Of a stretch of DNA of 64,000 bases, positions 57,956 to 64,000 are shown one piece after another; the stretch's first letter is position 1; each line of letters opens with the position of its first letter. The notes under the pieces are model-generated. The model saw only the letters and a program-made list of their open reading frames with translations. It searched no databases and had not been told where the DNA came from. This DNA comes from Rhodoblastus sp963704565 (lineage in GTDB: Bacteria > Pseudomonadota > Alphaproteobacteria > Rhizobiales > Beijerinckiaceae). The stretch spans positions 2,976,001 through 3,040,000 of the forward strand of contig OY969917.1 in the NCBI GenBank assembly GCA_963704565.1, given 5' to 3'. A program made the translations under genes and the position numbers.

Positions 57956-59185
57956 TCAGCGCCCGTCCCGCCGCAGCAGGGAAGCCGCCAGCTCGATCAA
58001 TCGGACCGCCGCCGCGTCCTTGCCCAGTTTCGGCCAGGTCGTCTCGCCGTCCGGCGTGACGATGACCATGGTGTTGTCGTCCCCGCCCATCACGCCGGAC
58101 GAAGTGCTGACATCGTTGGCGACGATCAGGTCGCAGCCCTTGCGCGCCAGCTTTTGCCGGGCGTGCTCGACCAGCTTTTCGGTCTCGGCGGCGAAACCCA
58201 TGACCAGGGCCGGCCGGTTGCGGTCCAGCCGCGCGACCGTCGCCAGAATGTCGGGATTTTCGACGAGTTTCAGCGCGGGCGGGCCCTTCTCTCCCTTCTT
58301 GATTTTTTCTCCGTGGTCTTGCGCGACGCGCCAGTCCGCGACCGCCGCGGCGGCAATGAAAATATCGCAGGGCAGGGAATCTTCGACCGCCGCCGCCATG
58401 TCGCGCGCGGTTTCGACGCGCAGGACATGCACGCCTTCGGGCGAAGGAAGATTGACCGGGCCGGACACCAGCACCACTTGCGCCCCCGCCGCGCGGGCGG
58501 CGCGGGCGATGGCGTAGCCCTGCTTGCCGGACGAACGATTGGCGATGAAGCGAACCGGATCGATCGGCTCATGGGTCGGGCCGGCGGTGACGACCACTCT
58601 TTTTCCGGCCAGAACGCCGTTCAGCGCGGGTCCGCGCCCGAAAAATTCCTGGATGGCGGCGAAAATTTCTGCGGACTCGGCCATGCGGCCGAAGCCGAAT
58701 TCGCCGCAGGCCATCGCGCCTTGATTGGGGCCGATGAATTTCACGCCATCGGCGGCGAGTTGGGCGCAATTACGCCGCGTCGCCGCATGTTCCCACATCC
58801 GCACGTTCATCGCCGGGGCGGCGAGAATCGGCTTGTCCGAGGCCAGCAGAAGCGTCGAGGCCAGATCGTTGGCGAGGCCATGGGCCGCCTTGGCGAGCAG
58901 GTCGGCGGTGGCCGGCGCGACCACGACGAGATCGGCTGAGCGGCTCAGCTCGATATGGCCCATTTCGGTTTCGTCGGTCAGGGAAAACAGATCCTGAAAG
59001 ACCTTTTCGCCGCTCAAGGCGGCAAGCGACAGCGGCGTGACGAACTGGGCGCCGGCGTCGGTCAGCACCGTGCGGACCGCAATATCGGCGCCGCGCAACA
59101 GGCGGATGAGTTCGAGGCTCTTGTAGGCGGCGATGCCGCCGCCGACGATCAGCAGCACGGAAGGGTTCTTGCGCGGCGCCGTCAT
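57956..59185 (-). CDS. coaBC: bifunctional phosphopantothenoylcysteine decarboxylase / phosphopantothenate-cysteine ligase
   Basis: A 409-residue enzyme for two steps of coenzyme A synthesis. The N-terminal CoaC flavoprotein has LIVGGGIAAYKSLELIRLLR, the active His in MGHIELSRSADLVVVAPATA, PAMNVRMW, and the Cys in ACGEFGFGRM. The CoaB half begins near residue 190 with KRVVVTAGPTHEPIDPVRFIANRSSGKQGYA and ends in NTMVIVTPDGETTWPKLGKDA. It lies nine bases after ubiB and abuts dut. Confidence 0.96.
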   Translation of the reverse strand: MTAPRKNPSVLLIVGGGIAAYKSLELIRLLRGADIAVRTVLTDAGAQFVTPLSLAALSGEKVFQDLFSLTDETEMGHIELSRSADLVVVAPATADLLAKAAHGLANDLASTLLLASDKPILAAPAMNVRMWEHAATRRNCAQLAADGVKFIGPNQGAMACGEFGFGRMAESAEIFAAIQEFFGRGPALNGVLAGKRVVVTAGPTHEPIDPVRFIANRSSGKQGYAIARAARAAGAQVVLVSGPVNLPSPEGVHVLRVETARDMAAAVEDSLPCDIFIAAAAVADWRVAQDHGEKIKKGEKGPPALKLVENPDILATVARLDRNRPALVMGFAAETEKLVEHARQKLARKGCDLIVANDVSTSSGVMGGDDNTMVIVTPDGETTWPKLGKDAAAVRLIELAASLLRRDGR

Positions 59186-59194
59186 GGCAAATCC

Positions 59195-60754
59195 TCAACG
59201 CCAGAGCAGGTATAATATGACGCCGACGGCCGCGACCAGTCCATAGCGCGTCAGCCATTGGCTCGCGGCGCTGGCCTTGCCGATTTCCCTGACCGTGCGC
59301 GATTCGAGCGTCAACCCGTGTTCCGCGATCGATTCCAGCTTCTCGACGATCCGGCCGGCGCGGGCCAGCATGTCGGGCGTCTGGGTCGCGACCTGGGCCA
59401 GCGCCGCGAGGCCGCGTCCGGCGTCGGCGACTTTTCCGCGCGGGCCGAGATTGTCCTCGATCCAGCTTTTGACCACCGGCTCGGCGGTGGACCACATGTC
59501 GAGCCGGGGATCGAGCGAACGCGCGACGCCTTCCACCACCACCATGGTCTTTTGCAGCATCACCAGCTCGATCCGCGTCCGCATGTCGAACAGAGCGGTT
59601 ATTTCGAACAGCAAGGTCAGGAGCTTGGCCATCGAGATTTCGTCGGCGCGGCGCGAATGGATCGGTTCGCCGACGGCGCGGATCGCCTGGGCGAAATCGG
59701 CGACGCGATATTGCGCCGGCACATAGCCGGCCTCGAAATGAACCTCCGCCACCCGCTGATAATCGCGGGTGATGAAGCCATAGAGGATTTCGGCGAGAAA
59801 ACGCCGCTCCTTGATCCCGAGACGGCCCATGATGCCGAAATCGACCGCCGCCAGCCGCCCCTCCGGCGTCAGGAACAGATTTCCCGGATGCATGTCGGCA
59901 TGGAAAAAGCCGTCGCGCACCGCATGGCGCAGGAAGGACTGGATCAGGATGCGGCCGAGATTGGGCAGATTCACGCCCGAGCGCCGCAGGGCCTCGACAT
60001 CGGACAAGGGCGCGCCCTCGATCCATTCAAGGGTCATGACCTCGCGCGCGCAGCGGTCCCAATCGACCTTGGGCACCAGAAAATCGTCGTCGCCATGGGT
60101 GTTTTCGGCGAATTCCGACGCCGCGGCGGCCTCAAGCCGGAAATCCATCTCGATCTTGACCGAGCGGGCCAGGGTGTCCACCACGCCGACCGGATTGAGC
60201 CGGCGCGCCTCGGCGGAAAATCTTTCGGCCATGCGCGCGGCGAAGAACATGTCGCCCAGATCGCGATGGAAGCGCCGCTCGATCCCCGGCCGCAGCACTT
60301 TCACCGCGACCGGCAGCGCAACCCCGCCTTCGATGACCGTGGCGCGATGGACCTGGGCGACCGAGGCCGCCGCGACCGGCTCGCTCAATTCCGAGAAAAC
60401 CTCGCCGATCGGCCGTGCAAAAGCCTTCTCGATCACCCCGACCGCGACGGCGCGGGGAAAAGGCTCCATCTTGTCCTGAAGTCGTTCGAGTTCGCGGGCG
60501 ACGGCGGCGCCCACCACGTCGGGACGCGTCGCCAGGCTTTGACCGAGCTTGACGTAAGACGGCCCCAGGCGCGCGATGGCCGGCGCCAGCCGCTCGACGC
60601 CGCCATCGCGCCGGGCGATCAGGCCCGCCAGCCATAAGGCCGGGCGCGCCTCCAGCGGCAGGGCTGCGGCGTCGACGCCGGAAAAAACCCCTTCCCGCGC
60701 CAGGATGAAGCCGGCGCGGCCGAGGCGGAGGACATGGCCGATGGTTGCAAGCAC
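59195..60754 (-). CDS. ubiB: ubiquinone biosynthesis protein UbiB (ABC1/ADCK atypical kinase)
   Basis: A 519-residue membrane-associated ATPase/kinase-like protein required for ubiquinone production. The extended ABC1 motif GPSYVKLGQSLATRPDVVG precedes the kinase core with VAVKVLRPGIERRFHRDL, and the metal loop HADMHPGNLFL and VDFGIMGRLG. A final hydrophobic helix (YGLVAAVGVILYLLW) anchors it. It follows ubiE by 14 bases and precedes coaBC by nine. Confidence 0.95.
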   Translation of the reverse strand: MLATIGHVLRLGRAGFILAREGVFSGVDAAALPLEARPALWLAGLIARRDGGVERLAPAIARLGPSYVKLGQSLATRPDVVGAAVARELERLQDKMEPFPRAVAVGVIEKAFARPIGEVFSELSEPVAAASVAQVHRATVIEGGVALPVAVKVLRPGIERRFHRDLGDMFFAARMAERFSAEARRLNPVGVVDTLARSVKIEMDFRLEAAAASEFAENTHGDDDFLVPKVDWDRCAREVMTLEWIEGAPLSDVEALRRSGVNLPNLGRILIQSFLRHAVRDGFFHADMHPGNLFLTPEGRLAAVDFGIMGRLGIKERRFLAEILYGFITRDYQRVAEVHFEAGYVPAQYRVADFAQAIRAVGEPIHSRRADEISMAKLLTLLFEITALFDMRTRIELVMLQKTMVVVEGVARSLDPRLDMWSTAEPVVKSWIEDNLGPRGKVADAGRGLAALAQVATQTPDMLARAGRIVEKLESIAEHGLTLESRTVREIGKASAASQWLTRYGLVAAVGVILYLLWR

Positions 60755-60768
60755 GAAGGGGCAGTCCG

Positions 60769-61557
60769 TTACAGTTTCCAGCCGGAATGAATGGCGACCA
60801 CGCCGCCGGTCAGCCGCGTATAGCCGACGCGCTGGAAGCCGGCGCGCTCGATCATCGCCGCGAAATCCTCCGGCTCCGGGAACTGGCGGATCGATTCGAC
60901 CAGATAGCGATAGGGAGCGGCGTCGCCGGTGACCAGCCGCCCCATGGCCGGGATCGCCGAGAAGGAATAGCTTTCATAAAGCCGCGCCAGAAACGGCGCC
61001 TCGACATGGGAGAATTCCAGGCAAAGGAAATGTCCGCCGCGCTTGAGCACGCGATAAGCCTCGGCCAAAGCGCGCTCGATACGCGGCACGTTGCGGATGC
61101 CGAAGGCGATCGAATAGGCGTCGAATTCGCCGTCGGGCAGAGGCAATTCCTCGGCATTGGCCTCGACGAAGCGCGTTTGCTTGTCCAGCCCGGCCTTTTT
61201 CGCCCTTTCCTGGCCGACCGCCAGCATGTCGGCGTTGATGTCGAGAACGGTCACTTCGGTCTTCGGCCCGCCGGCGCGCGCGACCCGGAAGGCCACGTCG
61301 CCGGTGCCGCCCGCCACGTCGAGATGCTTGAAGCCGCGCGAAGAGGGCTTGATCTTGCCGACCAGAACATCCTTCCACAGGCGATGGAGGCCAGCGGACA
61401 TCAGGTCGTTCATCACGTCATAGCGATGGGCGACCTTGTGGAACACGTCGTCCACCAGTCCCTGTTTTTCATTGAGACGGACTTCCGAATAGCCAAAATG
61501 GGTGGTCAATTCGGCGTCCTGGTTCAAAGCCGCGTCCTGCCGCCGCGCGTCCTGCAT
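60769..61557 (-). CDS. ubiE: ubiquinone/menaquinone biosynthesis C-methyltransferase UbiE
   Basis: A 262-residue SAM-dependent methyltransferase acting on the ring of demethoxy-ubiquinone precursors. HLDVAGGTGDVAFRV is the SAM site; FSEVRLNEKQGLVDDVFHKVAHRYDVMNDLMS-type start (HFGYSEVRLNEKQ...), YSIAFGIRNV and SFSAIPAMGRLVTGD are family blocks. ATG 61557 is taken for a short N-terminal tail; the reading frame is open further upstream only as antisense of mutM. It heads ubiE-ubiB-coaBC-dut. Confidence 0.94.
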   Translation of the reverse strand: MQDARRQDAALNQDAELTTHFGYSEVRLNEKQGLVDDVFHKVAHRYDVMNDLMSAGLHRLWKDVLVGKIKPSSRGFKHLDVAGGTGDVAFRVARAGGPKTEVTVLDINADMLAVGQERAKKAGLDKQTRFVEANAEELPLPDGEFDAYSIAFGIRNVPRIERALAEAYRVLKRGGHFLCLEFSHVEAPFLARLYESYSFSAIPAMGRLVTGDAAPYRYLVESIRQFPEPEDFAAMIERAGFQRVGYTRLTGGVVAIHSGWKL

Positions 61558-61644
61558 CTGCCCGCTCCTAAAGCTGGCGGACCATAGCGCGGCCGCCGGA
61601 GAATGGCTATCTATCGTGTCGAAGCCGCGAATAGAAGGAAAGAA

Positions 61645-62499
61645 ATGCCGGAACTCCCCGAAGTCGAGACCGTGCGGCGGGGGCTCGCTCCGACTTTGGT
61701 CGGGGCGCGGATCGCGCGCATCGAGACGCGGCGGCCCGATCTGCGTCTGCCGTTTCCCAGGAATTTCGCCAAAAACTTGCAAGGGCGGCGCATTGACGCG
61801 CTGAACCGGCGGGCGAAATATCTGATCGCCGCGCTGGACGACGGCGCCGCCTTGATCGCCCATCTGGGGATGAGCGGCTCCTTCCGTGTCGAAGGCGCCG
61901 AGGCCCCAGGCAATTTCGCGGTGCCGCGCTCCAAAAATCCGGCGCATGACCATGTCGTCTTTCATCTCGACGGCGCGAAGGTCATCTACAACGATCCGCG
62001 CCGCTTCGGCTTCATGACGCTCACGAAAATGTCGGAGCTGGCCGCGCTGCCCTTTTTCGCCAGGCTCGGCGTCGAGCCTTTGTCCAATGAGTTCAACGGC
62101 GTTGCGCTGGCGCGGCTGTTCGCCGGGAAAAAGACGCCGCTCAAGTCGGCTTTGCTCGACCAGAGCCTGATCGCGGGCCTGGGGAATATTTATGTTTGCG
62201 AGGCCTTGCATCGCGCCGACCTCGCGCCCGACCGGCCGGCGGCGGTCGCGGAGAAGGAAAGCGTGGCCGAAAGGCTCGCCGGCGCGATCCGCGCGGTGCT
62301 GGAGGAGGCGATCGCGGCGGGCGGCTCGTCCCTGCGCGATCATCGGCAGGCCGATGGGTCGCTCGGCTATTTCCAGCATAATTTCCGGGTCTACGACCGC
62401 GAAGGCGCGCCTTGCCCCAAGCCGAAATGCAAGGGAATCGTCGAGCGTCGGGTCCAGAGCGGGCGTTCGACCTTTTTCTGCCCGAAATGCCAGAGATGA
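61645..62499 (+). CDS. mutM: formamidopyrimidine-DNA glycosylase
   Basis: A 284-residue bifunctional glycosylase/AP lyase removing 8-oxoguanine and FapyG. The catalytic Pro and Glu directly after Met (MPELPEVETVRRGL) fix the start at ATG 61645, after AGGAAAG. LLDQSLIAGLGNIYVCEAL (H2TH) and the C-terminal zinc finger (CPKPKCKG ... FFCPKCQR) are complete. It is divergent from ubiE over 87 bases and 22 bases before the YgjP-like gene. Confidence 0.96.
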   Translation: MPELPEVETVRRGLAPTLVGARIARIETRRPDLRLPFPRNFAKNLQGRRIDALNRRAKYLIAALDDGAALIAHLGMSGSFRVEGAEAPGNFAVPRSKNPAHDHVVFHLDGAKVIYNDPRRFGFMTLTKMSELAALPFFARLGVEPLSNEFNGVALARLFAGKKTPLKSALLDQSLIAGLGNIYVCEALHRADLAPDRPAAVAEKESVAERLAGAIRAVLEEAIAAGGSSLRDHRQADGSLGYFQHNFRVYDREGAPCPKPKCKGIVERRVQSGRSTFFCPKCQR

Positions 62500-62521
62500 A
62501 GGCGGGAGAGTTTTTCACCCC

Positions 62522-63325
62522 ATGAAGACGCCGGCTTTCGCAGGACTTTTGAAGGCTTTCCAACGCCAGCCGCAGGGCGAGGGCGATTGCCTCGTCGTGC
62601 GGCATGGCGAGCGGGCGTTCAGGATCGCGGTCAAGCGCTCCGCCACGGCGCGGCGGCTGACGCTGAGAATCAGGGGCGCGACCGGCGACATCGTCCTGAC
62701 CGTTCCGGCGCGGACCAGTTTTTGGCAGGCGCAAGATTTCGCCGAGCGACACGCCCTGTGGCTCGCCAACCGGCTGGCGCGCATCCCGCGTCGCACGCCC
62801 TTCCTGCCGGGCGAGAAAATCCCGTTGCGCGGCGTCGAACATGAGCTGCGCCATTGCCCCAATCCCGTCCGGCGCGCCGGCCCGGTCTGGGTCGAATCTC
62901 TCGACGAGACGCTGGCGCTCTGCGCCAGCGGCGAATCGGCCCATTTCGAACGGCGCATCGCCGATTTTTTTCGGCGGGAGGCGCGCCGCGACATCGAACA
63001 AGCGGTTTTTCGCCACGCCACGCGCGCCGGAAAACGCCCGATCAGCGTCTCCCTGCGCGACACGTCGAGCCGCTGGGGCTCCTGTTCCGCCAAGGGCGCC
63101 TTGAATTTCTCGTGGCGGCTGATTCTCGCCCCGCCTTTCGTGCTGGATTATCTCGCCGCGCATGAAACGGCGCATCTGCGCCACCACGACCATTCCGAAA
63201 AATTCTGGGCGCTGACCAGAAGTCTTTGCCCGCAAACCGAAGAGGCCGAGGCCTGGCTGAAAACCCATGGCGCGCAATTGCATCGCTATGGCCGCGCCGG
63301 GATTCCGGCGATCAACGGCGAATGA
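62522..63325 (+). CDS. YgjP/WLM-type M48-like metallopeptidase domain protein (DUF45)
   Basis: A 267-residue putative zinc metallopeptidase. The zinc site is YLAAHETAHLRHHDHSEKFW, HExxH plus a third His, in the layout of the DUF45/YgjP family; SLRDTSSRWGSCSAKGALNFSWRLILAP before it is diagnostic. The N terminus has the family block RRLTLRIRGATGDIVLTVP. ATG 62522 starts at an unremarkable N terminus. Substrate unknown. Its end overlaps trmB convergently by 14 bases. Confidence 0.88.
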   Translation: MKTPAFAGLLKAFQRQPQGEGDCLVVRHGERAFRIAVKRSATARRLTLRIRGATGDIVLTVPARTSFWQAQDFAERHALWLANRLARIPRRTPFLPGEKIPLRGVEHELRHCPNPVRRAGPVWVESLDETLALCASGESAHFERRIADFFRREARRDIEQAVFRHATRAGKRPISVSLRDTSSRWGSCSAKGALNFSWRLILAPPFVLDYLAAHETAHLRHHDHSEKFWALTRSLCPQTEEAEAWLKTHGAQLHRYGRAGIPAINGE

Positions 63326-64000
63326 AGGTCAGATAGGCCGCGCTCCGGCCCTCGCGCCGGGCCTTGGCTTCATAGCGCGTTTGAATCCAGCCTTCCCAGG
63401 GCGTGGTCCAGTCCTGAACGCCGCGCGCCGGCCACAAGAAATCGGGCGAGCGCAGCACGCGGGCCAGGGTCCAGGCGGCATAATCGTCGATATCGGTGGC
63501 GAAGCGCAATTCGGCGCCCGGCCGCATCACCCGCGCGAGGCGCGCCAGCATGGCGTCGGACACGAAACGCCGCTCCTTGTGGCGCCGCTTCGGCCAGGGG
63601 TCGGGATAGAGAAGATAAACCCCGGACAGGCAGTTTTCTGGGAGCCGGTCGATCAGGTCGCCGGCGTCGCCGGGATGAATTCGGATGTTTTCGAGGCCGA
63701 AATGCGCGATCTCGGCCAGCAGTTTGGCTACGCCATTGACGAAAGGCTCGCAGCCGAAAAAGCCGCGCCTGGGATGGTTCAGCGCCTCGGCGGCGAGGCG
63801 CTCGCCGCCGCCGAAGCCGATTTCAAGCCAGAGATCGTCGGGGCTGTTGGGGAACAGGTCGAAAGGCGCGGCGATCGGCTGGGACAGGTCCAACTGCAAA
63901 CGTGGCAGCAGGGTTTCGACCAGCCCGGCCTGTCTGGGGCGCAGCGTCTTGCCCCTGCGCCGCCCATAAAGGCCCGCGTCGCGTCGCGCGCGGCGGGGGC
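63312..64000 (-). CDS. trmB: tRNA (guanine-N7-)-methyltransferase, partial (5' end off the right edge)
   Basis: The window holds the 3' 229 codons of TrmB, which makes m7G46 in tRNA variable loops. The frame is open to base 64000 and reads LYGRRRGKTLRPRQAGLVETLLP near its visible start, the typical N-terminal block, then LWLEIGFGGGERLAAEAL (SAM), GCEPFVNGVAKLL, YLLYPDPWPKRRHKERRF and the final TRYEAKA.REGR. The real start lies beyond the right edge. An apparent start inside (63899) is not the true one. Confidence 0.95.
   Translation of the reverse strand, partial: PRRARRDAGLYGRRRGKTLRPRQAGLVETLLPRLQLDLSQPIAAPFDLFPNSPDDLWLEIGFGGGERLAAEALNHPRRGFFGCEPFVNGVAKLLAEIAHFGLENIRIHPGDAGDLIDRLPENCLSGVYLLYPDPWPKRRHKERRFVSDAMLARLARVMRPGAELRFATDIDDYAAWTLARVLRSPDFLWPARGVQDWTTPWEGWIQTRYEAKARREGRSAAYLTFIRR

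Overview
The window is about 64 kb of GC-rich, densely coding chromosome from an alphaproteobacterium, most likely order Hyphomicrobiales (Rhizobiales). This rests on an AccD with a degenerate zinc ribbon, the gene strings trpA-accD-folC and ubiE-ubiB-coaBC-dut with a divergent mutM, an intracellular PHA depolymerase, and GlnD/GshB/IspA/HrcA of alphaproteobacterial type. The copper-storage protein Csp beside copCD is reminiscent of Methylocystaceae/Beijerinckiaceae, but nothing fixes the genus. No insertion sequence, prophage, CRISPR array or rRNA was seen, and no gene-free stretch exceeds 300 bases.

Layout. 1-3.95 kb: the start of cydA (cytochrome bd) facing a five-gene copper module (CPMCQ protein, outer-membrane barrel, CopC, CopD, Csp). 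4-11 kb: ClC antiporter, acyl-CoA dehydrogenase, ThDP-dependent 2-keto acid decarboxylase, OprB-type porin. 11.3-17 kb: trpB, then a MarR-controlled pair of VOC genes sitting between trpB and trpA-accD-folC. 17-22.5 kb: GNAT acetyltransferase, large PLP decarboxylase, GT2 glycosyltransferase and flippase. 22.7-32.3 kb: gshB-glnD, grpE, alkB, PsiE-like and DUF1345 membrane proteins, ispA, tRNA-Leu(CAG), a hydrolase and a GT4-like protein. 32.5-38.2 kb: the translation operon infC-rpmI-rplT-pheS-pheT, interrupted by a small and apparently frameshifted membrane gene. 38.2-42.2 kb: VOC protein, a small secreted basic protein, tandem SnoaL-like proteins, class I fumarase, and a Cys-rich secreted peptide. 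42.2-45.2 kb: phaZ, a PHA-system protein and an orphan vsr, then a GST. 45.2-49.3 kb: urate hydroxylase PuuD, PAP2 phosphatase, an internally deleted DsbA/HCCA-isomerase remnant fused into a moeB operon, RidA and MsrA. 49.4-52.5 kb: a small regulatory cluster (LysR, Cys-rich zinc ribbon, Crp/Fnr with a probable CTG start, DUF2892) and a CDF metal exporter. 52.6-55.5 kb: tRNA-Ala(GGC), L,D-transpeptidase, SemiSWEET, hrcA, rpsT. 55.6-64 kb: enoyl-CoA hydratase, cysK, dut, coaBC, ubiB, ubiE facing mutM, a YgjP-type metallopeptidase and the 3' part of trmB.

Most of the window is housekeeping. The less ordinary signals are: a bipartite palindromic repeat of about 105 bp present as two full copies and one half copy, one of which supplies the stop codons of both flanking genes; a probable frameshift in a PycTM-like membrane gene inside pheST; an in-frame internal deletion derivative of an HCCA isomerase; a cationic Cys/Trp-rich secreted peptide; an orphan vsr in a PHA operon; and three non-ATG start sites of note (ATT for infC, TTG for Csp, CTG for the Crp/Fnr gene).
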